DNA from: Bradyrhizobium murdochi
GTDB lineage: Bacteria > Pseudomonadota > Alphaproteobacteria > Rhizobiales > Xanthobacteraceae
DNA length: 64,000 nt
Assembly: GCF_000472965.1 (NCBI RefSeq)
Contig: NZ_AXAU01000001.1
Span: 310,001-374,000 of the forward strand
Direction of reading: 5' to 3'
The position numbers were made by a program, and so were the translations under genes. A model generated the notes under the pieces. The model had not been told where the DNA came from, made no database searches, and was given only the letters and a program-made list of their open reading frames with translations. Positions within the stretch are counted from its first letter, which is position 1. Each line of letters opens with the position of its first letter. Shown here piece by piece: positions 1 to 10,044 of this stretch.

Positions 1-495
1 CTGACGTTGGCGCGGCTGATGGCGCAGCAGGCAAAGATCGTGGTCGTCGATCTCGTGGCGTCCTCGCCGACGATGACGGCGGCGTCGGTCGATCCGGTGG
101 CGCCGGGGCTTGCCGAACTGATGCAGGGCGAAGCCTCGTTTGCGCAGATCATCACCAAGGACCGGCTGTCGCGGGTTCATCTCGTCAGCGCGGGACGCCC
201 CGGCTTCGACCGTGCGCAGCTTCAGTCACCGCGGCTGACGCTTGCGATTGACGCGTTGCTGCGGGTCTACGATCATGTGCTGCTGGATGCTGGCACGGCG
301 TCCGATCTGCCGGCCGAATTGCTGACGTCGCAGGCGCGTGCGGTCGTGGTGCCAGAAGCGTCGATGGCGCAGGATGCGCGCGTGCTGATGTGCGAACAGC
401 TCAGGGCGGTCGGCTTCTTTGAGGTGACGATGCTGAGCAAACCCTGCGAGTCGTCGGACGCCGTCGAATCCGGCCCGCGCGTGGTGGCGGCTTGA
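1..495 (+). CDS. CpsD/CapB-like polysaccharide ATPase, 3' end only
   Basis: The frame is open from the first base, so the gene begins upstream of the window; 164 residues are visible. The order of strands fits the C-terminal half of a MinD/ParA-fold ATPase of the CpsD/Wzc type: a hydrophobic strand ending in VVVDLVASSP, a central HLVSAGRP segment, and YDHVLLDAG, the usual 'DyviiD' Walker B-like strand. These proteins control export and chain length of exopolysaccharide next to a Wzz-like membrane partner. The Walker A loop lies outside the window. No tyrosine-rich tail is present; the protein ends in an Ala/Val stretch. The following acetyltransferase and deacetylase-like genes support an exopolysaccharide locus. 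A generic ParA-like protein is the alternative. Confidence 0.7.
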   Translation: MTLARLMAQQAKIVVVDLVASSPTMTAASVDPVAPGLAELMQGEASFAQIITKDRLSRVHLVSAGRPGFDRAQLQSPRLTLAIDALLRVYDHVLLDAGTASDLPAELLTSQARAVVVPEASMAQDARVLMCEQLRAVGFFEVTMLSKPCESSDAVESGPRVVAA

Positions 496-503
496 ACGAT
501 CTT

Positions 504-596
504 GTAGGGTGGGCAAAGGCGCGCTAGCGCCGTGCCCACCATCTCTCCGAGATCACAGATAGAAATGGTGGGCACGCTTCGCTTTGCCCACCCTAC
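504..596. repeat. Dispersed palindromic repeat (GTAGGGTGGGCAAAG family)
   Basis: Imperfect inverted repeat with outer arms GTAGGGTGGGCAAAG and CTTTGCCCACCCTAC and inner arms around GTGCCCACCAT / ATGGTGGGCAC. It lies directly after the CpsD-like gene and could fold into a long hairpin in either transcript. The sequence resembles intergenic palindromes I recall as common in Bradyrhizobium; copy number cannot be judged from one window. Confidence 0.75.
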
Positions 597-608
597 GGTC
601 CTGCCGGC

Positions 609-726
609 GTCATTGCGAGGAGCGTAGCGACGAAGCAATCCATCTATCCCCGCGCGGAAAGATGGATTGCTTCGCGGAGCCTGTCATCCGGCGGCGCTTT
701 GCGCCGACCGGGTGGCTCGCAATGAC
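609..726. repeat. Dispersed palindromic repeat (GTCATTGCGAG family)
   Basis: Element starting GTCATTGCGAGGAGCG and ending CTCGCAATGAC, with inner arms AAGCAATCCATC / GATGGATTGCTT. Related copies occur in this window at 32462-32539 and 56366-56437. It fills the gap between two convergent genes and may add a transcript-ending hairpin. Confidence 0.8.
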
Positions 727-734
727 GGAGGAGC

Positions 735-1925
735 CTAGCCAAACGCGCTGCGCAGCTTTTGCGCCATCTCCAGCAGCGCCGGATTGTGCTTCACCAGCCG
801 CTTGGTGCGATTGAGGCCGGACATGACGCTGGCCGCGAGCTTGCCGCGCTGGCTGAGCGGGATGAAGCTGTCGAAGATCAGCTCGTCGCTCTTGCAGAAC
901 AGCCGCTTGTAGTCGTCCGACCCGATTCCGAGGTCGAGCGCGCGGTATCCCTGTGCGGCATAGTGGTCGATGATGTCGCGCATCAGGATCAGGCCGGGGC
1001 TGTACTTTGAATTCGCCGACATTGTGTAGGTGTTGAACATCATCGAGAACCGATGCCCGTCCGCGACGCCGGCAAAAATCGCAATCACTTCCTCGTCGCA
1101 TTCCAGCGCGTGGATGTCGATGGCATGCCTGCCGCCGGCGAGCGGCGCGGTGCAGGCGCTGCGGACGAATTCCTCGATGCCGGGATCGGCGAACACATTC
1201 GGCAGCTTCTGTTCCGCCATCCGCAGCGGCTTGACGCGGAAAAACCAGTCGAGCAGCCGGGTGATCTCGGCGGCTGACGACGCAACATAACTGCGATAAC
1301 CGGGCAGGGACTGCAGCTTGCGTTCCTTGCCCTTGAGGCGGCGCCGGAACGAGTTGCTGATCAGCGCGGCGGGCGCTGCGCCCGGCTCGATCGCCAACAG
1401 CGGGCAATCATTGGCCGAAGGTTGATGCGGCAGCGAGGCGAACGGATTGGGCAGATCGCGCCAGCGAACCGGTTGCTGGTGCAGCGCGAGGACGTCGGCT
1501 TCCGACCGCCGCGATATCGCTAATATGAGGTCTTCGAGATCGGCTTGCGTTGCGCTTGCGGCGAAATCGCGGTCGAACAGCGCCATGTTGAAAGTGGAAT
1601 GCTTGCCGCCCATGAAACTGGCGCAGCGCGCGCCAAAAGCGTGCCTGAGCGCGAGCGGAAGCAGCGCCAGCGGACGGCGTTCCGCGTCGAAGGCAATCAC
1701 GATGAAGGGAACGAGGCCTTCGCGCGCGCCGACCTGCCGCTGCCAGGGGCTGAGGAAGTCGAATCGCTGATAGGGCGTGAAGAAGGTTTGCGCACCTTCC
1801 AGGTTGCGCCAGACGCCTTCCGCCGCAGCGAGGTCGCGAACGATGTCGATGCCGGCGATGCGGCTCGCCTTCGACCACCCATCTGCATCCGCCGTCCGGC
1901 CTTCGATCGCGGCAGCCATGGTCAT
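735..1925 (-). CDS. CelD/BcsL-like GNAT acetyltransferase
   Basis: 396-residue protein of the GNAT 'BioF2-like' type found in exopolysaccharide and cellulose loci. The N-terminal half carries the FFTPYQRFDFLSPW segment typical of the family; the C-terminal half carries the acetyltransferase core, with AIFAGVADGHRFSMMFNTY followed by SPGLILMRDII and the LDLGIGSDDYKRLFC motif where the acyl donor would bind. The likely role is transfer of an acyl group to a polysaccharide or its precursor in the cytoplasm; the substrate is unknown. It is divergent from the deacetylase-like gene at 2011 and convergent with the CpsD-like gene, in keeping with one exopolysaccharide region. Confidence 0.8.
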   Translation of the reverse strand: MTMAAAIEGRTADADGWSKASRIAGIDIVRDLAAAEGVWRNLEGAQTFFTPYQRFDFLSPWQRQVGAREGLVPFIVIAFDAERRPLALLPLALRHAFGARCASFMGGKHSTFNMALFDRDFAASATQADLEDLILAISRRSEADVLALHQQPVRWRDLPNPFASLPHQPSANDCPLLAIEPGAAPAALISNSFRRRLKGKERKLQSLPGYRSYVASSAAEITRLLDWFFRVKPLRMAEQKLPNVFADPGIEEFVRSACTAPLAGGRHAIDIHALECDEEVIAIFAGVADGHRFSMMFNTYTMSANSKYSPGLILMRDIIDHYAAQGYRALDLGIGSDDYKRLFCKSDELIFDSFIPLSQRGKLAASVMSGLNRTKRLVKHNPALLEMAQKLRSAFG

Positions 1926-2010
1926 CGCAGAGCCCGTGTTATATGAATTTGTTTACAATTTCGGCTTTGGCCGACCTTCGCAGGGAAATGTCAACAAAGG
2001 GTAATACGAT

Positions 2011-3108
2011 GTGGCGCGGCGGGGGCAGCGCGACCGCATGGTGAGGGCGGTACGTTTGGCGTCGGATTTCGGAATTTTGCGGCGGGCCTGGATGGAGCTC
2101 GCCTATTTCAGCGGCTATTTCAGGCTGAAGCAGCGGCAGCGCGGTGGCGCCGGCGTCATTTTGCGGTTCGAGCGCGTGCGTCCGCGGGATTCCCGGCCGT
2201 TTCAGCCCAATCGGTGGCGTGAAATCACGCCGCAATTTCTCGACAGGACGATCCAGGGGCTGAAGCGCTGGAACTTCGACCTGGTCACGATGGACGAGAT
2301 GTGCCGGCGGGCGGTCACGCTGCCAAGGGCCAATCGGTTTGCCTGCCTGACCTTCGACGGCGGCTGTAAGGATGTCATCACGCAGGCCTATCCGGTATTG
2401 TCGAAGCACGGCGTGTCCTTCACCGTCTACCTGCCCACCGCGTTTCCGGATGGGCTCGGCGAAGCCTGGTGGCTTGCGCTGGAAGAGATGATCGCGCGCG
2501 AGGATCGCATCAGCCTGGTGATTGACCGCAAGGAGCGGCGTTTCGCAACGGGCAGCACGTCCGAGAAGCATGACACGTTCGAATTTCTATCGAACTGGAT
2601 GCGGACGCTGCCGCCGCCGGATCTTTCGTTCGCGATCCACGACCTCTGCACGCGCTACTCCGTCGATCTCGCGGCGCTGTCGCGCGCGGCCTCGATGGAT
2701 TGGGACGATCTGGCCAAGCTCGCCACCGATCCGCTGGTGACGATCGGCAGCGCAACGGTGAACTATCACCCACTGTCCAACCTGAAAGGGACGGACGCGC
2801 AGCGCGAAATGACGATGGGCAAGGCGGTTGCGGAGACCGCCTTGCGCAAGCCCGTAAGGCATTTCGCCTATCCGTTCGGCGACCAGCAATCCTGGCGCCG
2901 CGAGCACGTCATCATGGCGCAAGAGGCAGGTTTCGCCAGCGCGGTATCGACGATCCCAGGCGTCGTTGAGGCCAGGGGATTCACCAACCTGCACGCACTG
3001 CCCCGAATCGCCTGGGACGGCCGGCAGGATTCGCTGCGCACGATGCGGGTGTTGCTGTCAGGGATGATGTTTCCCGCGGTCAGGCCGACCCGGGACAATT
3101 GGGTTTAG
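2011..3108 (+). CDS. Polysaccharide deacetylase-like (NodB fold) protein with altered metal site
   Basis: 365 residues from GTG 2011, preceded by AAAGGG at 1996; ATG 2038 is a possible internal start (356 residues). The protein shows the NodB-type order: FACLTFDGG (residues 110-118), a TVYLP strand, and near the end FAYPFG (a family motif). NodB enzymes remove acetyl from N-acetylglucosamine polymers using an Asp-His-His metal site. Here the usual TFDDG reads TFDGG, so the metal-binding Asp is Gly117, and the first His of the second motif reads Ala (IGSATVNYHP, 246-254). Metal-dependent catalysis is therefore doubtful. Its neighbours suggest a role in exopolysaccharide. Confidence 0.75.
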   Translation: MARRGQRDRMVRAVRLASDFGILRRAWMELAYFSGYFRLKQRQRGGAGVILRFERVRPRDSRPFQPNRWREITPQFLDRTIQGLKRWNFDLVTMDEMCRRAVTLPRANRFACLTFDGGCKDVITQAYPVLSKHGVSFTVYLPTAFPDGLGEAWWLALEEMIAREDRISLVIDRKERRFATGSTSEKHDTFEFLSNWMRTLPPPDLSFAIHDLCTRYSVDLAALSRAASMDWDDLAKLATDPLVTIGSATVNYHPLSNLKGTDAQREMTMGKAVAETALRKPVRHFAYPFGDQQSWRREHVIMAQEAGFASAVSTIPGVVEARGFTNLHALPRIAWDGRQDSLRTMRVLLSGMMFPAVRPTRDNWV

Positions 3109-3187
3109 AGCGTTTTCAAGCGAAAGCCTGCCCCGGACTTGATCCGGGGTGGATACCGGTTCGCGTGAAGAAAACGCGTCAAAACAG
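3109..3187. repeat. Dispersed repeat (AGCGTTTTC...CGCGTCAAAACA)
   Basis: Starts immediately after the stop codon at 3106-3108. It shares AGCGTTTTC, ACCGGTTCGCGT and AAGAAAACGCGTCAAAACA in the same order with the reverse complement of 53437-53537. This copy carries an extra inner palindrome, CCCCGGACTTGATCCGGGG. Both copies sit at gene 3' ends. Confidence 0.75.
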
Positions 3188-3194
3188 GAATCTT

Positions 3195-3407
3195 CTAAGC
3201 GGCGCGATCGGGCCGCGACATCCAGCTCACGATCGGCATCGCCGGCAGCACCCATCCAAGGCCTGCCACGACATAGAAGATCGCCTGCAACAGGCCTGAA
3301 CTGGCCAGCCACGGCGTCTGGGCGATGGTCATGCCCAACAGCGACCACACCACGACCAGCGCCAGCAAAGCGAGGGTTCCAAAGAATTTGCGGGTGCGTA
3401 TCGTCAT
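3195..3407 (-). CDS. DUF2842 small membrane protein
   Basis: 70 residues with two predicted membrane helices (about residues 9-29 and 38-58) and short charged ends; start MTIRTRKFFG. The pattern FFGTLALLALVVVWSLLGM fits DUF2842, a short family largely confined to Alphaproteobacteria with no known function. It is divergent from ctaA, 119 bases apart, so the two may share a promoter region and a role in membrane or respiratory assembly; that is inference. Confidence 0.75.
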   Translation of the reverse strand: MTIRTRKFFGTLALLALVVVWSLLGMTIAQTPWLASSGLLQAIFYVVAGLGWVLPAMPIVSWMSRPDRAA

Positions 3408-3526
3408 GTCGGATATATCGGGCTCGTGGCGGGTTGCGCGCGGGAAGGGGCGGACTATAAGGGGCGCGCCAATTCAATCAAGCGCGCCTTCGGGGCGAGC
3501 CAGGACGGATTTTCAGACGGGTTTTT

Positions 3527-4618
3527 ATGACCGCTAGTTCCGCACAGCAGGCCCCGCATGCCAGCGCCATCAGATGGTGGCTGATCGTGGTTGCCGCGCT
3601 GATTGCGGTCATGGTGCTGGTCGGCGGCGCCACGCGCCTGACGGAATCCGGATTGTCGATCGTGGAATGGAAGCCGGTTACCGGCACGCTGCCACCGCTC
3701 AACGAGGCGCAATGGGCGCAGGCGTTCGAGGGCTACAAGGCCATTCCACAATACCGCGAACTCAACGCCGGCATGAGCCTTGCCGAGTTCAAGACCATCT
3801 TCTGGTGGGAATGGAGCCATCGCCTGCTCGGACGCGTGATCGGCGCGGTCTATCTGCTGCCGTTCCTGTACTTTCTGTGGCGTGGCGCGTTCAGCACCGA
3901 ATTGAAAAAGCGGTTGTGGCTGATCTTCGGCCTCGGTGCGCTGCAGGGGGCGGTCGGCTGGTGGATGGTCGCCTCCGGCCTGTCCCAACGGACCGAGGTA
4001 TCTCAATATCGTCTGGCGACGCATCTGGTGCTCGCGCTGATCATTTTTGCGTCGATCATCTGGACGCTGCGGCGGATGCGTGCGCGTCCGCAACCTGCGG
4101 CGGCGCCACGACTGAAGATAACCGCTGTGGCGTTGCTGGGATTGACCTTCCTGCAGCTCTATTTCGGCGCGCTGGTCGCGGGCCTGCGGGCGGGCAGGGT
4201 ATACAACACCTGGCCCGAGATCGATGGCGCCTTCATTCCATCGGCGGCGCGGCTGTTCTTCGAGGAGCCGTGGTGGCGCAACTTGTTCGACAACACGCTC
4301 ACTGTGCAGTTCGAACACCGCATGACCGCCTACGCGCTGCTGGCGCTGGCGGTCTTTCATGCGGTCGATAGCGTGAGGTCACGGGCCGATATTGCCGTGG
4401 TCGGCGGCGCCTGGTCTCTGGTGGCGGCGATCACGCTGCAGGCCGTGCTCGGCATTCTGACGCTGCTGCGCCAGGTGCCGATCGATCTCGCGCTGGCGCA
4501 TCAGGCCGTCGCGATCGTGGTCCTGACGCTGGCGGTTTTGCAAACCGAGCGTCTGGTCGCGCGGCGCGCCGAGCACGACAGGCAGAAGCTGGCGATGCCG
4601 CTCGGGCAGCCCGGCTGA
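3527..4618 (+). CDS. ctaA: Heme A synthase (COX15/CtaA type)
   Basis: 363 residues with eight hydrophobic segments. The enzyme oxidises the C8 methyl group of heme O to the formyl group of heme A for aa3-type cytochrome oxidase in the inner membrane. Family signatures are visible: [12 protein letters not shown] (residues 33-44), [11 protein letters not shown] with His98, ATHL with His166, FEHRMTAY with His264 and LAHQA with His325, the expected four heme-ligand histidines in two duplicated halves. The length is normal for the alphaproteobacterial class. It is followed after 153 bases by an iron permease gene, a sensible neighbour for heme synthesis. Confidence 0.93.
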   Translation: MTASSAQQAPHASAIRWWLIVVAALIAVMVLVGGATRLTESGLSIVEWKPVTGTLPPLNEAQWAQAFEGYKAIPQYRELNAGMSLAEFKTIFWWEWSHRLLGRVIGAVYLLPFLYFLWRGAFSTELKKRLWLIFGLGALQGAVGWWMVASGLSQRTEVSQYRLATHLVLALIIFASIIWTLRRMRARPQPAAAPRLKITAVALLGLTFLQLYFGALVAGLRAGRVYNTWPEIDGAFIPSAARLFFEEPWWRNLFDNTLTVQFEHRMTAYALLALAVFHAVDSVRSRADIAVVGGAWSLVAAITLQAVLGILTLLRQVPIDLALAHQAVAIVVLTLAVLQTERLVARRAEHDRQKLAMPLGQPG

Positions 4619-4619
4619 A

Positions 4620-4635
4620 ATTGAGCAATTCTAAT
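4620..4635. promoter_or_regulatory. Weak palindrome resembling an Irr-type iron control element
   Basis: ATTGAGC-AA-TTCTAAT, two 7-base arms matching at 5 of 7 positions, directly after the ctaA stop and about 137 bases before the iron permease start. TTCTAAT resembles one half of the iron control element known in Rhizobiales. The call is tentative because the match is imperfect and short. Confidence 0.2.
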
Positions 4636-4771
4636 CTGCCGTCATTGCCGGAAGTGCCCGATTTGCAGGGGTTTCTTGCTGCGCAAGGGCCTTGATGCAT
4701 TTGGGTGGCGTGCGACCGCTTTACTTGAATCGTTTGGACGATAAAACGAGCCAAAACAAAGGTTCGGTTTC

Positions 4772-5581
4772 ATGTCGTCAGCCTTCATCCAAGCCGCTGT
4801 CATCCTGCTCCGCGAGGGGCTCGAAGCCATGCTGGTGATCGCAGCACTCGCGGGCTATCTGACCAAGGCCGGTGCCGCCCACCGCATTCAGGCGCTGTAC
4901 GGCGGCGCGCTCGCCGCGGTCGGCGCCAGCTTCGTCGCCGCCTGGCTGTTTGCGGTGCTGAACTCCGGCGATCACAGCGATATCCTCGAGGGCGTCATCA
5001 TTCTCGTGGCCGCCGCCCTGATGCTCTATGTCAGCGGCTGGCTGATGGTGAAGCAGGACCCGCGCGGCTGGCAGGATTACCTCGCGCATAAAGCCGACCG
5101 CGCGCTGTCGCAGGACACGGTGTGGGCGGTCGGCGCATTGGCTTTCCTCGCGGTGTTCCGCGAGGGCGCCGAGACCGTGCTGTTCATCCATGCGCTGGCG
5201 AAGACCGAGGGCGGCTGGAGCGCCGGCCTGTTCGCCGGGCTTGCCGCCGCGACGGTGGCCCTCGCCGTGCTGTTCTATTTCATCAACCTGATTGCGCGAA
5301 AGCTTCCGCTGCGGCCGCTGTTCATCGTCACCTCGGCGTTCCTGTTCGTAATGGCGATCAAGTTCATCGGCGAGGCGGTGCAGGAGTTCCAGGAGCAGGC
5401 GATCATCACGGTAACCGAGGTGAAGGGCTCGGCGTTTCTGACCGCGATCGGCCTGAATCCTTCCATGGAAGCGCTGTCGATCCAGGGCCTGGTGATCCTG
5501 TTTGCGCTGGCGAGCTATTCGGTGGTCCAGCGCAACAACCGCCTGATGCGCGAGGACAAGGCAATGCGCGCGGCCGAGTGA
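4772..5581 (+). CDS. FTR1 family iron permease
   Basis: 269 residues, seven hydrophobic segments. Both glutamate motifs that bind iron in the FTR1/OFeT family are present: REGLE at residues 14-18 and REGAE at 130-134, in two repeated halves of the protein. The likely role is high-affinity uptake of iron across the inner membrane. Relatives often work with a periplasmic cupredoxin and EfeO/EfeB or a ferroxidase; none is adjacent here, so the electron or binding partner is unknown. The gene runs convergently into nadC with 10 bases between the stops. Lead or other metal transport is an alternative for this family. Confidence 0.88.
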   Translation: MSSAFIQAAVILLREGLEAMLVIAALAGYLTKAGAAHRIQALYGGALAAVGASFVAAWLFAVLNSGDHSDILEGVIILVAAALMLYVSGWLMVKQDPRGWQDYLAHKADRALSQDTVWAVGALAFLAVFREGAETVLFIHALAKTEGGWSAGLFAGLAAATVALAVLFYFINLIARKLPLRPLFIVTSAFLFVMAIKFIGEAVQEFQEQAIITVTEVKGSAFLTAIGLNPSMEALSIQGLVILFALASYSVVQRNNRLMREDKAMRAAE

Positions 5582-5591
5582 TCCGCCAAAG

Positions 5592-6461
5592 CTACGCCGC
5601 CTGCCGATTGAGTCCGAGATAGTCGAGGCCGATATCGAGCGCGGCGGAGCTGTGGGTCAGCCAACCGGCGGAAATCAGATCGACGCCGGTCGCTGCGATC
5701 GCTTTAGCCGTCTCGGCCGTGATGCGGCCGGAAGCCTCGGTAATCGCCCGACGGCCGGTCATCGCCACCGCCTGCCGCAGCTCCTCGACGGTCATGTTGT
5801 CGAGCAGGACGGCATCGACGCCGATCGTAAGGGCTTGTTCGAGTTGCGCGAGGGTGTCCACCTCGACCTCGATCTTGACGAGGTGGCCGGCATGCGCCTT
5901 TGCACGTTCGATCGCGGTCCTGATATCGCCGGCCAGCGCGATATGGTTGTCCTTGATCAGAATGGCGTCGTCGAGCCCAAAGCGGTGATTGCTGCCACCG
6001 CCGGCACGGACCGCATATTTTTCCAGCGCGCGCAGCCCCGGCGTCGTCTTGCGGGTACAGACGATGCGCGCCTTGGTGCCTTGTGCGGCCGATACCAGCG
6101 AGGCCGTTGCGGTCGCGACGCCGCTGAGGTGGCAGAGAAAATTCAGCGCCGTCCGTTCGCCGGTCAATAGTCCGCGTGCCGGCCCCTCGATCGCGGCGAT
6201 CACGTCTCCCGGCGCCACCACGCTGCCGTCGGGGCGCTCCGCTTCGAGTTGGATGGCAGGATTGACGAGCTGAAATGCACAGCGCGCGATGTCGAGCCCA
6301 GCCACCACGCCGGGCTGGCGCGCGCGCAGCACCAGCGAGGCGCGCTTGTCCGCCGGAACGATCGCGTCCGCGGTGATGTCGCCGGCGCGGCCCAAGTCTT
6401 CGAGCAGCGCGGTTCGAACCAGCGGCTCGTACACGACAGGCAGAAGCGGGGTTAGTGTCAC
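5592..6461 (-). CDS. nadC: Nicotinate-nucleotide pyrophosphorylase (carboxylating)
   Basis: 289 residues. It converts quinolinate and PRPP to nicotinate mononucleotide, CO2 and pyrophosphate, the third step of de novo NAD synthesis. Seen: EDLGRAGDITADAI near the N-terminus, CTRKTTPGLRALEKYAVRAGGG around residue 135 with the substrate-binding Arg/Lys residues, a HRFGLDDAILIKDNH segment, and VDAVLLDNMT. The start is GTG 6461, overlapping the nadB stop in GTGA, so translation is probably coupled. It is the last gene of nadA-nadB-nadC and should be under the operators upstream of nadA. Confidence 0.95.
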   Translation of the reverse strand: MTLTPLLPVVYEPLVRTALLEDLGRAGDITADAIVPADKRASLVLRARQPGVVAGLDIARCAFQLVNPAIQLEAERPDGSVVAPGDVIAAIEGPARGLLTGERTALNFLCHLSGVATATASLVSAAQGTKARIVCTRKTTPGLRALEKYAVRAGGGSNHRFGLDDAILIKDNHIALAGDIRTAIERAKAHAGHLVKIEVEVDTLAQLEQALTIGVDAVLLDNMTVEELRQAVAMTGRRAITEASGRITAETAKAIAATGVDLISAGWLTHSSAALDIGLDYLGLNRQAA

Positions 6462-8007
6462 GGCTGGGCACTCCCGGTAAACAGAGATTCGGTTTCAAAG
6501 ATGTCGCGCGCGGTGTCGAGTGCGTCCGCAAGCGAGATGGATGAAGGCACGGCCGAAGGCAGGACCTCGGGGAAGTCGGTGCGAAAATGCCCGCCGCGGC
6601 TTTCCTCGCGCCGCCAGGCGGCGACCGCGATCATCAATCCCACCAACGCGGGATCGGCTGCCGCACTTTTGCCGTTGGCGAGCGCATGGAGGCTGCGGAT
6701 CGCGCGCTCGATGCCGTGCCGGTCGCGGAGCACGCCGAGGCCTTGCGACAGGATCGGCCGTATGGCCGAAGGATCGGACGCGGGGGGAGGCGCGTCGGCC
6801 ACGCGCGCTTTCGGCCGGCCGCGGCTCGCACCCGTGACGCTCTCTGCAACCCATTGCGCACAGACGATGGCTTCCATCAGCGAATTGCTGGCGAGTCGGT
6901 TGGCGCCATGCAACCCGGTGCGGCTGACCTCGCCGCAGGCCCAGAGGCCGTCCACGCTGCTGCGGCCTTCGCCGTCAACAGCGATCCCGCCCATGTGGTA
7001 GTGCACCGCCGGCCTCACCGGAATCGGATCGGCCGCGGGATCGATTCCGGCCATTTTGCAGAACGCGGAGATGACGGGATAGCGTTTTGCAAATTCCGCT
7101 CCCGGATGTTTGCGCGCGTCGAGGAAAACTCGATGTCCTTCCGCGCGACGGCGCCAGACCGCACGCGCGACGATATCGCGGGGCGCGAGTTCGGCACCGG
7201 GCTGATCCGCCATGAAATGCTGCCCGGTATCGTCGATCAGGATGGCGCCATCGCCGCGCACGGCCTCGGTGACCAGCGGCATCGGGCGCGACGGCCCGTC
7301 GAAGGCCGTTGGGTGAAACTGGATGAATTCGAGATCGGCGAGCAGCGCGCCCGCGCGCGCCGCCAGCGCCAGTCCCTGGCCGTAGCAGCCGGCGGGGTTG
7401 GTGCTGTCGAGGAACAGTCCGCCGATGCCGCCCGTCGCGATCACGACGCGACCGGTATCGATCACCAGCGGCCCCTGCGCGTTCACTGCGAGCACGCCCC
7501 TGATGGCGTTATCCTCGACGATCAGGCTGCGCGCTTCGACGCCCTCCAGCAGCGTGACCGACGGACAGCGGCGCACCGCTGCGATCAGCGCGCGCATGAT
7601 CTCGCGGCCCGTGCCGTCGCCGGTGGCGTGCACGATCCGGTTGCGGCTATGGGCGGCTTCGAGGCCAAGCCGCCAGGCGCCATCGGGCCGTCGGTCGAAG
7701 GCGACACCAAGCCGCGCGAGATGCTCGACGGCGGCAGGCGCTGCGTGAACGATCCGGCTCGCAATGGCCTCGTCGCACAGGCCCGCGCCAGCGGCCAGCG
7801 TATCGGCCACGTGCAGGGCAGGGTCGTCGTCGTCGCCCATCGCTGCGGCCAATCCGCCTTGTGCCCACAGGCTCGAAGCTTCCGCGCCTAGCGGTGCCTT
7901 CGACAGCAATACGACCGGCTCGGGCGCCATCTGAAGCGCCGTCATCAATCCGGCGGCGCCGCCGCCGATGATGACGGGACGGTGGTTGAGCGCTGAAATC
8001 TCGGAGC

Positions 8008-8011
<4 letters not shown>
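6458..8011 (-). CDS. nadB: L-aspartate oxidase
   Basis: 517 residues from ATG 8011. It oxidises L-aspartate to iminoaspartate with FAD; NadA then uses the product. Seen: the N-terminal FAD-binding [28 protein letters not shown] (family signature), the conserved GGIGGLF segment, the active-site region [21 protein letters not shown], and [26 protein letters not shown] near the end of the FAD domain. Length is normal. The frame is open for 100 codons upstream, but the start chosen overlaps the nadA stop as ATGA, which favours it. Cytoplasmic, in an operon with nadA and nadC. Confidence 0.95.
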
Positions 8012-8994
<983 letters not shown>

Positions 8995-9015
8995 TTATAC
9001 TCTCCGTGAGTATAT
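8995..9015. promoter_or_regulatory. NadQ-type operator 1, covering the nadA ribosome binding site
   Basis: Perfect inverted repeat TATACTC-TCCGT-GAGTATA (8996-9014). It ends one base upstream of the nadA start codon and includes its Shine-Dalgarno sequence. With a similar element at 9022-9042 it makes a two-site operator between nadQ and nadA. Assignment to NadQ is inferred from the gene context. Confidence 0.65.
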
Positions 9016-9021
9016 CTTGGC

Positions 9022-9042
9022 TTATACTTATCCTGAGCATAA
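9022..9042. promoter_or_regulatory. NadQ-type operator 2
   Basis: TTATACTTA-TCC-TGAGCATAA, arms matching at 7 of 9 positions and the same design as operator 1; centres are 27 bases apart. It lies between the nadQ stop and nadA, where the nadA promoter is expected. Confidence 0.6.
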
Positions 9043-9048
9043 TCGAAG

Positions 9049-10044
9049 TCAAGTGCGCGATAAGGGAAGTTTGGTTCCGACGATCGCCCGCTCGGCCAGC
9101 ACGCCGTGGCGGAACCTGAACAATTTGGCGGGGCGGCCGACGGTGTCAGCGGCGATTGCGCCAGTTTCCTCAACGAGTTGCTGCTGCTCGATCAGGCGAC
9201 GAAAATTCTGCTTGTGCACCAGCCGGCCTGCAAGCGCCTCAACGCTGCGTTGCAGTTGCAGCAGGGTGAATTCCGCTGGCATCAGTTCAAACACCACGGG
9301 GCGGTATTTGATCTTGGCGCGCAGGCGCGCGATCCCGGTGGCAAGAATGCGGCGATGATCGCCGGTCATTGGCTTACCCGGAATGACGGTCGTGGCGGCC
9401 GCCCCGTCACGCACGGCTTCCGGGATCAGGCCGGCTTCATAGAGCAGCTCATAGCGCTGCAGCACCAGCTCCTCATTCCATTCGCGATCGTCGAGGCCAA
9501 ACGTGATGGCGGCGCGCTGCCAGCGTTGGCGCTGCAGGCCGGTGGTCTCAGCGGATTTCGCCCAAGCCCGCAGCCGCGACGTCAATGTCTTCGCCAGCGA
9601 AGCGGGGAGACCGGCCCGCTGATCCTCCCATGGGAAATATTCGTACCAGCCGGACCAGTGCGCCTCAAAACCCTGGCCGACCTTGTCTTCGCGTGTCAGG
9701 CCCAGATAGCTGATCGAGATCGAATGCGGTGACTTGGCACCTCCGGCGCGCCCACGATCGGCAAACGTGTAGAGCTGCTCGACATAGCCGAGCGGATGGC
9801 CGGTCTGTGCCTCGACCCAAGCCCGCAATCCCGTCTGCAGCGAACGGTGCGCGAATTCGAATGGGCCGCTCGGCAGCGCGCCGTCGTTGGCGATGGTCAT
9901 GATCTTGGGCTCGCCCTCGGTGACGGCGACGAGGACGGCGACCAGATCCGCCGTGACCGCGTTGGCAGAACTTGTTGCCCTGTCTTTCTTCAATGCCCCT
10001 GCCACCTCTGTTGTCCGTCTCCGTCGCTGATGCACCGTTAGCAA
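9049..10044 (-). CDS. nadQ: NadQ-like transcriptional regulator of NAD synthesis (Nudix-related, COG4111 type)
   Basis: About 331 residues. The N-terminal part resembles a Nudix-type sensor (LVAVLVAVTEGEPKIM, a FEFAHRSLQTGLRAWVEAQTGHPLGYVEQLYTF-like region), without an obvious complete catalytic Nudix box. The C-terminal part (EFTLLQLQRSVEALAGRLVHKQNFRRLI, then GRPAKLFRF) is a winged-helix DNA-binding segment of the NrtR/NadQ kind. Alphaproteobacterial NadQ represses nadABC; here the gene is directly upstream of nadABC with palindromes between. The start is uncertain: TTG 10044 would overlap the upstream gene, and GTG or TTG codons further in are possible. Confidence 0.8.
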   Translation of the reverse strand: MLTVHQRRRRTTEVAGALKKDRATSSANAVTADLVAVLVAVTEGEPKIMTIANDGALPSGPFEFAHRSLQTGLRAWVEAQTGHPLGYVEQLYTFADRGRAGGAKSPHSISISYLGLTREDKVGQGFEAHWSGWYEYFPWEDQRAGLPASLAKTLTSRLRAWAKSAETTGLQRQRWQRAAITFGLDDREWNEELVLQRYELLYEAGLIPEAVRDGAAATTVIPGKPMTGDHRRILATGIARLRAKIKYRPVVFELMPAEFTLLQLQRSVEALAGRLVHKQNFRRLIEQQQLVEETGAIAADTVGRPAKLFRFRHGVLAERAIVGTKLPLSRT

